In this document: positions 33,411-43,780 of the stretch, in pieces
Layout: each line of letters starts with the position of its first letter
Position numbering within the stretch: position 1 is the stretch's first letter
DNA from: JAYOEY01 sp038120295
GTDB lineage: Bacteria; Pseudomonadota; Alphaproteobacteria; MPNO01; UBA2964
Reading direction: 5' to 3'
Assembly: GCA_038120295.1 (NCBI GenBank)
Contig: JAYOLL010000009.1
Span: 1-64,000, forward strand
DNA length: 64,000 nt
Notes under the pieces: model-generated
Told to the model about the DNA's origin: nothing
The model's database searches: none
What the model saw: only the letters and a program-made list of their open reading frames with translations
Program-made: the position numbers and the translations under genes

Positions 33411-34280
33411 ATGACCCGTCGCGTTCGCAAGGCAGTGTTCCCGGTCGGCGGCATGGGAACCCGGTTCCTTCCCGCGACCAAGGCGATGCCCAAGGAGATG
33501 CTGCCGGTCGTCGACAAGCCCTTAATCCAGTATGCAGTCGAAGAAGCGCAGGCCGCCGGCATAGAGGAATTCATTTTCGTCACGGGACGCGGCAAGACGG
33601 CGATCGAAGATCATTTCGATCATTCGGTCGAACTCATCAACACACTTTCGGCGCATGGCGACCATGACAAGGCGGAAGCCTTCGGTCGTTCGATGTTCGA
33701 ACCGGGCCAGGTGGCGTACACGCGACAACAGGAGCCTTTAGGGCTGGGGCATGCCGTCTGGTGCGCCCGCGACCTGGTTGGGGACGAGCCGTTTGCCGTC
33801 CTGCTGGCGGACGATCTGGTAATGGCCGACACGCCTTGCCTCAAACAGATGATCGACGTGTACGACCGTACCCGGGGTAATGTCGTCGCCGTCATGGAGG
33901 TTCCGCCCGAGCACACCAATCGCTACGGAATTCTCGATATAGGCGCCGATGACGGGACGATTGCCGAGGTCAGAGGGCTGGTGGAGAAGCCCGATCCCGC
34001 GGAAGCGCCTTCAACCCTGTCGGTGATCGGCCGTTACATTCTGCTTCCTGAGGTATTCGGTCATCTGTCTCTCAAGGAAACCGGGGCCGGCGGCGAAATT
34101 CAGCTGACCGATGCGATGGCGAAGATGATCGGCGATGTGCCTTTCGACGGTCTTCGTTTCGAGGGGCGGCGGTTCGATTGCGGCGACAAGGCCGGCTTCT
34201 TTGAAGCAAATGTGGCGTTTGCGCTGGCGCGAGAAGATTTAAGGGACGAAGTCGGTAGAATTCTGGGCAATTACGCCTGA
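33411..34280 (+). CDS. galU: UTP--glucose-1-phosphate uridylyltransferase
   Basis: 289-residue nucleotidyltransferase making UDP-glucose from UTP and glucose-1-phosphate. The N-terminal nucleotide-binding loop reads PVGGMGTRFLPATKAMPKEM, followed by DKPLIQYAVEEA, PLGLGHAVWCA, LADDL and EKPDPAEAPSTLSVIGRYIL. Full length and typical GalU. It is followed by UDP-glucose dehydrogenase and a phosphohexomutase, making a nucleotide-sugar supply cluster for exopolysaccharide or lipopolysaccharide. Confidence 0.96.
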   Translation: MTRRVRKAVFPVGGMGTRFLPATKAMPKEMLPVVDKPLIQYAVEEAQAAGIEEFIFVTGRGKTAIEDHFDHSVELINTLSAHGDHDKAEAFGRSMFEPGQVAYTRQQEPLGLGHAVWCARDLVGDEPFAVLLADDLVMADTPCLKQMIDVYDRTRGNVVAVMEVPPEHTNRYGILDIGADDGTIAEVRGLVEKPDPAEAPSTLSVIGRYILLPEVFGHLSLKETGAGGEIQLTDAMAKMIGDVPFDGLRFEGRRFDCGDKAGFFEANVAFALAREDLRDEVGRILGNYA

Positions 34281-34331
34281 CAGGGCAGACGGTCGTAGCT
34301 GTCCGCCTGACTTTGCGGAGATGGGAACGGA

Positions 34332-35690
34332 ATGAAAATCGCGATGATCGGCACCGGTTATGTCGGGCTGGTGTCCGGGGCCTGCTTTTCGGAGTTTGGC
34401 GTAGACGTGGTCTGTGTCGATAAGGATCAGGGCAAGATCGACATGCTGTTGCGGGGCGAATGCCCGATCTATGAGCCCGGCCTCGAAAACCTCGTCGCGT
34501 CGAACGCGTCTGCCGGGCGTCTTACCTTTACGACCGACCTCGAAGGGGCGGTCGATGGCGCCGACGCTGTCTTTATTGCGGTCGGAACGCCGAGCCGCCG
34601 TGGCGACGGTCATGCCGACCTCTCCTATGTCTATGCGGCGGCGAAGGAAGTTGCCGAGGCGCTGACCGGCTATTCGGTGATTGTGACGAAATCGACGGTA
34701 CCTGTAGGTACAGGGCGGGAGGTCGAACGCATCGTCCGTGAAGTGCGGCCCGACGCCGATTTCGATATCGCGTCAAACCCCGAATTTCTGCGCGAAGGTT
34801 CCGCCATTGGCGACTTCCAGAGGCCGGATCGCGTCGTCATCGGGACCACGAATGCCCGCGCCGCACAGGTTCTCAGCGAGCTGTACCGACCGCTCTTCCT
34901 GCTGGAAACGCCCATCGTACAGACCACGCTGGAAACAGCCGAGCTGATCAAGTACGCGGCCAACACGTTTCTTGCAACCAAGATCACTTTCATTAACGAG
35001 ATCGCCGATCTCTGCGAACATGTCGGCGCCGACGTGCAGCATGTCGCGCACGCGATCGGGCTGGACGGTCGCATCGGGTCGAAGTTCCTTCACGCGGGGC
35101 CGGGCTATGGCGGTTCCTGCTTCCCCAAGGATACGCTGGCGCTGGTGCGGACCGCGCGAGATTCGGGCTCGCCGATCCGGATCGTTGAAACGGTCGTCGA
35201 CATTAACGACCGTCGCAAGATTCAGATGTCGGAAAAGGTTATTGAGGCGTGCGGCGGTTCGGTCGACGGCAAGACGATTGCGGTGCTTGGCCTGACCTTC
35301 AAGCCCAATACAGACGATATGCGCGACAGCCCCAGTCTCGTGGTCGTGCCTGAGCTTCAGAAAGCAGGCGCAACGGTAAGGGCGTACGACCCGCAGGGCA
35401 TGAAGGAAGCGCGTGAAATGCTGGACGGGGTTGTTTTCTGCGATGGCCCATACGAAACGATGGAAGGCGCCGATGCGCTGGTCATCGTCACCGAATGGAA
35501 CGCCTTCCGGGCCCTCGATCTGAAGCGAGTCAAAACTTTGCTGGCGAGCCCCGTTCTGGTCGATCTTCGCAACATTTATAATCCCGAAGAAATGCGGGAA
35601 GCGGGCTTCACCTATTACAGCATTGGCCGTTCTCCGGTGATTGCGGAAGCCTCCGACGGCCCGATTCCTGAATCCGGAGCCGCCGAATGA
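34332..35690 (+). CDS. ugd: UDP-glucose 6-dehydrogenase
   Basis: 452-residue NAD-dependent enzyme oxidising UDP-glucose to UDP-glucuronate. The Rossmann start is MKIAMIGTGYVGLVSGACFS; the substrate segments EFLREGSAIGDFQRPDRVV and NTFLATKITFINEIADLCE and the catalytic Cys in GPGYGGSCFPKDTLAL are present, as is the C-terminal LTFKPNTDDMRDSPS. It overlaps the next gene by four bases (ATGA), which indicates tight coupling. Supplies UDP-GlcA for envelope polysaccharides. Confidence 0.96.
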   Translation: MKIAMIGTGYVGLVSGACFSEFGVDVVCVDKDQGKIDMLLRGECPIYEPGLENLVASNASAGRLTFTTDLEGAVDGADAVFIAVGTPSRRGDGHADLSYVYAAAKEVAEALTGYSVIVTKSTVPVGTGREVERIVREVRPDADFDIASNPEFLREGSAIGDFQRPDRVVIGTTNARAAQVLSELYRPLFLLETPIVQTTLETAELIKYAANTFLATKITFINEIADLCEHVGADVQHVAHAIGLDGRIGSKFLHAGPGYGGSCFPKDTLALVRTARDSGSPIRIVETVVDINDRRKIQMSEKVIEACGGSVDGKTIAVLGLTFKPNTDDMRDSPSLVVVPELQKAGATVRAYDPQGMKEAREMLDGVVFCDGPYETMEGADALVIVTEWNAFRALDLKRVKTLLASPVLVDLRNIYNPEEMREAGFTYYSIGRSPVIAEASDGPIPESGAAE

Positions 35691-37066
35691 CAGGGAGGTC
35701 GCTCGAGCCGACGATCCTGCGGGAATACGACATCAGGGGAGTCGTTGACGAAACCGTCACCACAGAAGATGCGCGTGCCATCGGCCGCGCCTTCGGTACG
35801 ATGGTTGCGGAGAAGGGCGGCAAGTCTGTCTGCGTCGGGTATGACGGCCGGCTGAGTTCGCCCGCTTTCGAGGAGGCGGTGGTCGAAGGTATCGCGGCCT
35901 GCGGTCTCCGGGCGCTGAGGGTCGGGCTGGGGCCCACGCCCATGCTTTATTACGCCGTTCACGCGTTGGCGGCGGACGGCGGACTTATGATTTCCGGCTC
36001 GCACAACCCGCCGGAATATAACGGCTTCAAGATGATGATGGGCACGGGCCCATTTTATGGAGACGATATTCAGCGGCTCGGGACCATAGCAGGTGAAGGC
36101 TCCTACGCATCCGGCAAGGGCGCGTCCGAACAGCATCCGCTCCTTGACGATTATGTTGCGCGCATTGCCTCGGATTATCAGGCCGGTCGTGAGCTCAGGA
36201 TCGCCTGGGATGCCGGCAACGGTTCGGCAGGCGAGGCGATGGCGAAGCTGACAGCCGCCTTGCCGGGCGAACACATCCTGCTGAACGAGACCATCGACGG
36301 GACCTTTCCCAACCATCATCCCGACCCCACCCTGCCGGAGTGCCTTGAACAGCTTCAGGACACCGTGCGAAGCAGAGGGTGCGATTTGGGGGTGGCGTTC
36401 GACGGGGACGGCGACCGCATCGGCGCAATCGATGGAGAAGGGCGCATCCTGTGGGGCGATCAGATCATGGTCCTGCTGGCGTCCGATGTTCTGGAGGCAC
36501 AGCCCGGGGCCACGGTCATCGCCGACGTGAAAGCCAGCAAGACCCTGTTCGAGGAGGTCGCCAAGATGGGCGGCGCGCCGCTGATGTGGCGGACCGGTCA
36601 TTCCCTGATCAAGGCCAAGATGGCGGAAACAGGCGCGCCGCTCGCGGGCGAGATGAGCGGACATATTTTTTTCGCCGACCGGTATTACGGGTATGACGAC
36701 GGACTTTACGCCGCCGTCCGGTTGATCAGCCATATCTCCCGCCACGACCGCAGCCTTGCAGAAATCCGGGATTCGCTGCCGCAGCCCGTCAATACGCCCG
36801 AGTTACGCTTTCCTTGCGATGACGTCCGAAAATTCGCGGTAGTCGAGGAAGTCGCCGCGCGGCTCGCCGCATCGGGCGCAGATGTAAGCGATGTCGACGG
36901 CGTCCGGGTCTCGACCGAGGATGGATGGTGGCTGTTGCGCGCTTCGAACACGCAGGACGTACTGGTCGCGCGGTGCGAGGCAGCGGACGACGCCGGGCTG
37001 AGCCGGCTCAGGGATGCGCTTGCCGACCAGCTTCGGGCGAGCGGTATCGAGCCGCCTTCTTTCTGA
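35687..37066 (+). CDS. phosphomannomutase/phosphoglucomutase
   Basis: 459-residue alpha-D-phosphohexomutase. Four domains are recognisable: N-terminal REYDIRGVV; the phosphoserine loop MISGSHNPPEYNGFKMMMG; the metal loop DGDGDRIGAID; the sugar-binding loop GEMSGHIFFAD; and the phosphate-binding C-terminal loop LLRASNTQDVLVARCEA. Interconverts mannose- or glucose-6-phosphate and the 1-phosphates, so it can feed GalU encoded two genes upstream. Specificity for glucose or mannose (AlgC/ManB type) cannot be fixed by eye. Confidence 0.93.
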   Translation: MTGRSLEPTILREYDIRGVVDETVTTEDARAIGRAFGTMVAEKGGKSVCVGYDGRLSSPAFEEAVVEGIAACGLRALRVGLGPTPMLYYAVHALAADGGLMISGSHNPPEYNGFKMMMGTGPFYGDDIQRLGTIAGEGSYASGKGASEQHPLLDDYVARIASDYQAGRELRIAWDAGNGSAGEAMAKLTAALPGEHILLNETIDGTFPNHHPDPTLPECLEQLQDTVRSRGCDLGVAFDGDGDRIGAIDGEGRILWGDQIMVLLASDVLEAQPGATVIADVKASKTLFEEVAKMGGAPLMWRTGHSLIKAKMAETGAPLAGEMSGHIFFADRYYGYDDGLYAAVRLISHISRHDRSLAEIRDSLPQPVNTPELRFPCDDVRKFAVVEEVAARLAASGADVSDVDGVRVSTEDGWWLLRASNTQDVLVARCEAADDAGLSRLRDALADQLRASGIEPPSF

Positions 37067-37076
37067 CATTTCCCCT

Positions 37077-37490
37077 ATGCTCTTCTTTTTCTACGGGACG
37101 CTTCGCGATCCGGAGATCAGGTTGCTTGTCCTCGGCCCGGGTGACGGTGCCTTGCCGGTGATTTCCGGCATTCTCCGCCACTGGCGCTGCGTGCAGATGA
37201 TCGGGGTACCGTATCCCGTAATCGTTCCTTCAAGGGGAAGCACGGTCCAAGGCTGCGTCTCCGCCGATCTGGGCCAGCCGGAAGCTGCCAGACTCCTCCG
37301 CTATGAAGGCGTTGAATACAGGGTTCGGACCTGCCCGGTATATGTCGAGGCGCAGCAGGAGCCGCTAAGCGTCGGCGTCTTTACGCCTTCTCCGCGCGCC
37401 CGGCCGTCATCTCGTTTGTGGGTGTTCGAAGACTGGGCGCGCAAGGAAAGATCGGCCACGCTTCGCCGTATCCGGATGGCGACAGAATAG
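37077..37490 (+). CDS. gamma-glutamylcyclotransferase family (AIG2-like) protein
   Basis: 137-residue protein starting MLFFFYGTLRDPEIRLLVLG, the FYGTL signature of the gamma-glutamylcyclotransferase-like (AIG2/YtfP) fold. VQGCVSADL and a Glu in LLRYEGVEYR match the family's conserved region. The start at 37077 puts YGTL at the N terminus, as expected. It follows the phosphohexomutase by ten bases and may ride on the same transcript. It converges on the carboxypeptidase gene with four bases between them. Enzyme activity is not certain. Confidence 0.82.
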   Translation: MLFFFYGTLRDPEIRLLVLGPGDGALPVISGILRHWRCVQMIGVPYPVIVPSRGSTVQGCVSADLGQPEAARLLRYEGVEYRVRTCPVYVEAQQEPLSVGVFTPSPRARPSSRLWVFEDWARKERSATLRRIRMATE

Positions 37491-37494
37491 GGAG

Positions 37495-38682
37495 TCAGTT
37501 ATCGCCTTCTGCCGTGCCGTCGTCTTTTCTGACGACCATGCACCGCATCTTCTTGCGTTTCAGGGTACGACAGGCCCTGCCCGCACTTTCTTCGGTGAGG
37601 CCGGCGAGACGTGCCCGGTAGACGCTGCGCCCGGCGGACGGAGTCGATTTCACAACGATGCGCGCGCGGCTCAACGACGGTGCGAGCCGGGATGCACGGG
37701 TCGCCTCCAGGTGGGCTGGCGCAAACCGCTCGAACGCCCCGACCTGAACCGCCCAGTCGCTCGAATCGTCGTCGCGCACAGTCCCTTTCCGGGCATCGGC
37801 AACCGGCAACACTTTGCCGGGCTTGCGGTCGGCCACTGCCGGCAGTTTCGGCTGGAATTTCCCGTTCTCGGCTATTGAGTCAAACACCCGGCGGAAAAGC
37901 GTAATCATGTGGGTGTCCCGTTTGCCCGCCGATTTGCCGCCGAACACTACACCGATCAATCTTTCGCCGTCGCGTTCGACCGACGTCGCGATGTTGAAGC
38001 CCGATGCGCGGACATACCCCGTCTTCATGCCGTTGGTGCCCTTGTATCTCTTGAGCATTCGGTTGTGACTGTTGAAGGTGCGTCCGCGGTAGGTAAAGCT
38101 CTGCTTGGAGAAATAGTGGATGAATTGCGGGAAATCGCGCCGGATAGCGATCGTCAGCCGCACCATGTCGCGTGCGGTCGTGACCTGATCCTGGTCAGGC
38201 AGGCCCGATGCGTTCCTGAATACCGTTCGTGTCATGCCGAGCCTGTGCGCCTTTTGCGTCATCATGGCGGCGAAGTTTTCCTCCGTGCCGCCAAGCCCCT
38301 CCGCCACCAAGGTCGCGACATCGTTGGCGGACTTGATGATGAGGGCGCTGATAGCGTCCCGAACGGTGATCGTCTGGCCCTTTTTCAGATCCAGCCTGCT
38401 TTTTGGACGCCGCGACGCGCGGCGGGATACCGGAAACTTTGTATCCAGGGAAAGCCGCCCCGTCGTCAGCCCTTCGAAGACGTGATAAAGCGTCATCATC
38501 TTCGTTAGCGATGCAGGATAGACTCGCCTGTCAGGGTTGACCGCGTGAAGCACAGTTCCGGTGCGTTCGTCGACGATCATCGAGGCGTAGCGTGCCGCCA
38601 TCGCTGGCTGGATAAAAGCAGTCAGCAAAAGCAGAAATGCGCCGCCGATCGCGGCGGAATGTCGTTGGATCGAATCTGCCAT
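37495..38682 (-). CDS. D-alanyl-D-alanine carboxypeptidase with C-terminal SPOR domain
   Basis: 395-residue penicillin-binding peptidase S11 (DacF/PBP5 type) acting on periplasmic peptidoglycan. After a signal peptide (GGAFLLLLTAFIQPAMA), the active-site motifs are SLTK (with YPASLTKMMTLYH), SAND and KTG (NGMKTGYVRAS). The last 80 residues (DWAVQVGAFERFAPAHLEA onward) form a SPOR domain, which binds septal denuded glycans. The start at 38682 was chosen. The frame is open to a TTG at 38754, across a 15-bp tandem duplication. Divergent from clpS. Confidence 0.92.
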   Translation of the reverse strand: MADSIQRHSAAIGGAFLLLLTAFIQPAMAARYASMIVDERTGTVLHAVNPDRRVYPASLTKMMTLYHVFEGLTTGRLSLDTKFPVSRRASRRPKSRLDLKKGQTITVRDAISALIIKSANDVATLVAEGLGGTEENFAAMMTQKAHRLGMTRTVFRNASGLPDQDQVTTARDMVRLTIAIRRDFPQFIHYFSKQSFTYRGRTFNSHNRMLKRYKGTNGMKTGYVRASGFNIATSVERDGERLIGVVFGGKSAGKRDTHMITLFRRVFDSIAENGKFQPKLPAVADRKPGKVLPVADARKGTVRDDDSSDWAVQVGAFERFAPAHLEATRASRLAPSLSRARIVVKSTPSAGRSVYRARLAGLTEESAGRACRTLKRKKMRCMVVRKDDGTAEGDN

Positions 38683-39053
38683 CTGGCGATTTCGTTTCCC
38701 TTTTCCGGGTCCCCTTAGAATGTCCCCAACTAGAATGTCCCCAAACGGTTTCAACGCGTCGGGATAAATTACAGGAATCCTATCGGAGCCGTTGAATCGT
38801 GTCCATTTTGGACTTTCGGCGTTAATCGACGGTTAACCAGATTCGGACGACTGTGTTCCTTTGTTTCCGGTTAGCTCCTCTCGCATGATCTGTCTTCCTT
38901 CGCCCTGTGGCTATGCAGAAAACAGCATCTTCCGCCTGTTCCCCGGTTTTGCCTTAATTTTGCTCTTTCCAGTGTCGGGAAGCTTCCCTAACATTCTTCG
39001 TGAAAGCCCCGTCGGGGCGCAAACATCCGAAGCTGCGGGAAACCGTTCGAATC
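38683..39053. promoter_or_regulatory. divergent dac/clpS promoter region with CtrA-type box
   Basis: A 371-bp gap. At 38822-38837 it holds TTAA-TCGACGG-TTAAC, a perfect match to the CtrA full-site consensus TTAA-N7-TTAAC of alphaproteobacteria. It lies 140 bases upstream of the carboxypeptidase start and about 230 bases upstream of clpS. CtrA is known to control cell-cycle, motility and envelope genes; a septal SPOR-domain peptidase is a plausible target. The tandem duplication at 38716-38745 is in the same gap. No small gene seen. Confidence 0.6.
38716..38745. repeat. 15-bp tandem duplication upstream of the carboxypeptidase
   Basis: TAGAATGTCCCCAAC (38716-38730) followed directly by TAGAATGTCCCCAAA (38731-38745): two head-to-tail copies differing in the last base. 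It lies 34 bases before the carboxypeptidase ATG on that gene's upstream side, so may duplicate a regulatory half-site. As 15 bp is a whole number of codons it keeps the upstream frame open. Confidence 0.6.
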
Positions 39054-39386
39054 ATGAGCGATAAGGAGCCGAACCGTCCCGACGACGGCGACACGAATGT
39101 TGGAACCGTTGTCCGGGCGAAGCCAAAGACGAAGAAGCCGTCGATGTACAGGGTCGTCATGCTCAATGACGACTACACCCCGATGGAATTTGTCGTCCAC
39201 GTGCTTGAGCGGTTTTTTCACAAGACCCATGAGGAATCGGTGCAGATCATGCTCCATGTCCATCAGAAGGGCGTAGGCGTCTGCGGCGTCTATACCTACG
39301 AGGTTGCCGAAACCAAAGTCACGCAGGTCATGGACCTTGCGCAACAGCACCAACATCCGCTCCAATGCACGTTGGAGAAGGAATAA
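39054..39386 (+). CDS. clpS: ATP-dependent Clp protease adaptor ClpS
   Basis: 110-residue N-degron adaptor that delivers proteins with N-terminal Leu, Phe, Tyr or Trp to ClpA. The core is typical: MYRVVMLNDDYTPMEFVVHV (N-end binding pocket), FHKTHEESVQIMLHVHQKG, CGVYTYEVAETKV, and a C-terminal HPLQCTLEKE. A flexible acidic/basic N-terminal tail of about 37 residues precedes it. The ATG at 39054 was chosen over 39000 because the longer N terminus is not family-like. clpA begins 30 bases downstream. Confidence 0.96.
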   Translation: MSDKEPNRPDDGDTNVGTVVRAKPKTKKPSMYRVVMLNDDYTPMEFVVHVLERFFHKTHEESVQIMLHVHQKGVGVCGVYTYEVAETKVTQVMDLAQQHQHPLQCTLEKE

Positions 39387-39415
39387 TCCCCGACTGACCC
39401 CGGAAGGACGCGCCC

Positions 39416-41776
<2,361 letters not shown>

Positions 41777-41777
41777 C

Positions 41778-41897
41778 GTCCTTCGAGACGGCTCCCGACC
41801 CGCCGGGAGCCTCCTCAGGACGAGGAATTATTTTACCGAAGCCTTCCTGCGCTGTACCTCATCCTGAGGAGGCCTGAAAGGCCGTTTCGAAGGATGT
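41778..41897. repeat. CATCCTGAGGAGG-type palindromic repeat between convergent genes
   Basis: The 120-bp gap between clpA and the FemAB-like gene. Two inverted halves: GTCCTTCGAGACGGC...CCTCCTCAGGACGAGG (41778-41825) and CCTCATCCTGAGGAGGCCTG...GGCCGTTTCGAAGGATG (41857-41896). The second contains a GGCC TGAAA GGCC hairpin. This CCTGAGGAGG...TCGAAGGATG element is a common dispersed repeat in Rhodospirillales and Hyphomicrobiales. Here it probably also ends transcription from both sides. Confidence 0.75.
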
Positions 41898-41900
41898 TTC

Positions 41901-43082
41901 TCAGCGCCCTTTAACCGGCGTCGACAGCTCGCCCTTGCGGTAGGGGGAGCGCTCTTCTTCGAGCATGTCCATTTCCCATTCGGTCTCGCGCGCCTCGCGC
42001 TGGACGAAATTCTCGACCGCGTCGCGAAATCCCGGATCGCGGATCCAGTGGGCGCTGTAGGTCTCGCTCGGCAGGTAGCCGCGGCTGATCTTGTGCGGTC
42101 CCTGCGCGCCCGCCTCGACCTTCGCCAGACCGTGCTCGATGGCGTAATCGATGGCGCGATAGAAACAGGCCTCGAAATAGAGCATCCGGAACTGCTCGAC
42201 GCAGCCCCAGTTGCGCCCGAACAGCGTGTCGCTGCCGCGAAGATTAAGCGCGCCGCCGACCCAGTCGCCGTCATGTTTCGCCATGACCATGACGAGCCTG
42301 TCGGCCATCCGTTCGCGCAGCAGCGAAAAGAACGTCCGGTTCAGATAGGCATGCGCCCATTTCTTGTCGACGGTGGCGAGATAGAACCGGTAGAACGCGT
42401 CCATATGCTCTTCGCGCACGCCATCGCCGGACAGCACCTGGATATCGACGTCGGCGTTGGCGTTCTCGCGCTCCTTGCGGATCGATTTTCGCTTGCGCGA
42501 CGTCAGGGCGCCGAGGAAATCGTCGAAGGTTTCGTAGCCCCGGTTGTGCCAGTGAAACTGCTTGCCGAGGCGTTGCAGGAATCCCTCGCCGGCAAGCAGA
42601 TCGCGCTCTTCCTCGGTGCAGAAGGTGATGTGGAGCGATGAGACCTCGCGCTGGTTGGCGAGCTCAAGCAGCCCCGCCATCAGCACCTTGCGCGTTCGCT
42701 CCGCGTCCTGTCCCGGCCGGACCAGCAGTCGCGGCCCCGTCACCGGCGAGAACGGCACCGCGACCTGGAGCTTGGGATAGTAGGTCCCCCCGGCGCGCTC
42801 GAACGCATCGGCCCAGCCCCAGTCGAACACGTATTCGCCGTAGGAATGGCTCTTCAGGTAGCAGGGCGCCACCCCCAGCAGGCCGCCGGTTGAATCCTCC
42901 ACCAGCAGATGCTGTGGCCCCCAACCGGATTCAGGCGCGGCCGAGCCGCTGTCCTCCATCGCGCTCAGGAACTGGTGGCTGACGAACGGGTTCTCGTTGC
43001 CCGCGCAGGCATTCCAGTCCGCCGCCGCGATCTCGCCGATGCGGCTGGCAATTTTTACAGTAATGGGATCGCCATCGGGCAT
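41901..43082 (-). CDS. GNAT/FemAB-like acyltransferase (DUF482, peptidoglycan-biosynthesis-like)
   Basis: 393-residue protein of the FemAB-like DUF482 family, a double-GNAT-fold group. Markers are AADWNACAGNENPFVSHQFL near the start, CYLKSHSYGEYVFDWGWADA, the KRKSIRKERENAN segment, FYLATVDKKWAHAYLNR, NWGCVEQFRMLYFEACFY and GAQGPHKISRGYLP. Often annotated GNAT family N-acetyltransferase or peptidogalycan biosynthesis protein; the reaction is not proven. Cytosolic. Lies 94 bases downstream of ridA on the same strand and converges on clpA across a repeat. Confidence 0.88.
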   Translation of the reverse strand: MPDGDPITVKIASRIGEIAAADWNACAGNENPFVSHQFLSAMEDSGSAAPESGWGPQHLLVEDSTGGLLGVAPCYLKSHSYGEYVFDWGWADAFERAGGTYYPKLQVAVPFSPVTGPRLLVRPGQDAERTRKVLMAGLLELANQREVSSLHITFCTEEERDLLAGEGFLQRLGKQFHWHNRGYETFDDFLGALTSRKRKSIRKERENANADVDIQVLSGDGVREEHMDAFYRFYLATVDKKWAHAYLNRTFFSLLRERMADRLVMVMAKHDGDWVGGALNLRGSDTLFGRNWGCVEQFRMLYFEACFYRAIDYAIEHGLAKVEAGAQGPHKISRGYLPSETYSAHWIRDPGFRDAVENFVQREARETEWEMDMLEEERSPYRKGELSTPVKGR

Positions 43083-43176
43083 GCCGAAAGGTTAGGCGAG
43101 GGGGCGGGGAGGGGCAAGGGGCTGCTCCCCTTATCGCCTTATCCCCTATGCGGCAGAGGCCTCGCGAGCTTCCGCC

Positions 43177-43641
43177 CTACTCGATCTCAAACACCCCGTC
43201 GACCTCTACCGCGGCGCCCTGGGGCAGGGACGCGGTGGCGACGGCAAAGCGTGCGTGGCGACCGGCTTCGCCGAACACCTCGACCATCAGATCCGACGCG
43301 CCGTTCATGACGACCGGGGGCTGGATGAAATCGGGCGGCGCGTTGACGAAACCGCCCAGCTTGACCACGCGCTTGACCCTGTCGAGGTCGCCGCCGCAGG
43401 CCACCTTGAGCTGGCCCAGCAGGTTAAGACCGCAGGCCCGCGCCGCGCGCTGGCCGTCTTCGACGGTCAGGTCGCCGCCGACCTTGCCGGCGATCAGCCC
43501 GTCATCGGCCTGCGAAACCTGACCGGATACAAAGACAAGATTTCCGGTCTGAACGAATGGAATGTAGTTCGCTGACGGCGTTCTCGGTTCCGGAACGGTA
43601 ATGCCGAGCTCGCTCAGATGTGCGTCGATCTTTCCAGCCAT
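43177..43641 (-). CDS. RidA family protein (YjgF/YER057c/UK114)
   Basis: 154-residue trimeric RidA-type protein. True RidA members hydrolyse reactive enamine/imine intermediates such as 2-aminoacrylate. Family features seen are VQTGNLVFVSGQVSQ, NLLGQLKVACGGDLDRV, KLGGFVNAPPDF, and HARFAVATASLPQGAAVEVD with the substrate-binding Arg (ARFAV). At 154 residues it matches the YjgH/longer subgroup rather than the 128-residue RidA archetype, so deaminase activity is likely but not certain. Confidence 0.92.
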   Translation of the reverse strand: MAGKIDAHLSELGITVPEPRTPSANYIPFVQTGNLVFVSGQVSQADDGLIAGKVGGDLTVEDGQRAARACGLNLLGQLKVACGGDLDRVKRVVKLGGFVNAPPDFIQPPVVMNGASDLMVEVFGEAGRHARFAVATASLPQGAAVEVDGVFEIE

Positions 43642-43726
43642 GAAGTTTCTCCCTGAAGGCAGTTGGTCGTCAGCCCTTTCTAGCGGGGATATCTGTCCGC
43701 GACCAGAGCGCGTCTGAAGGGAATGG

Positions 43727-43759
43727 GGAAAAATCGGGAGGCGGCGGAACCGCCTCCCG
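43727..43759 (-). terminator. intrinsic terminator downstream of the NrdJ-like gene
   Basis: A perfect 10-bp GC-rich stem (43735-43744 pairs with 43750-43759, loop of five) followed on the minus strand by ATTTTTCC. It lies 22-54 bases after the NrdJ-like stop, so this gene is a separate transcription unit from ridA. Confidence 0.85.
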
Positions 43760-43780
43760 GGAGTTCAGGGAGACGCAACG

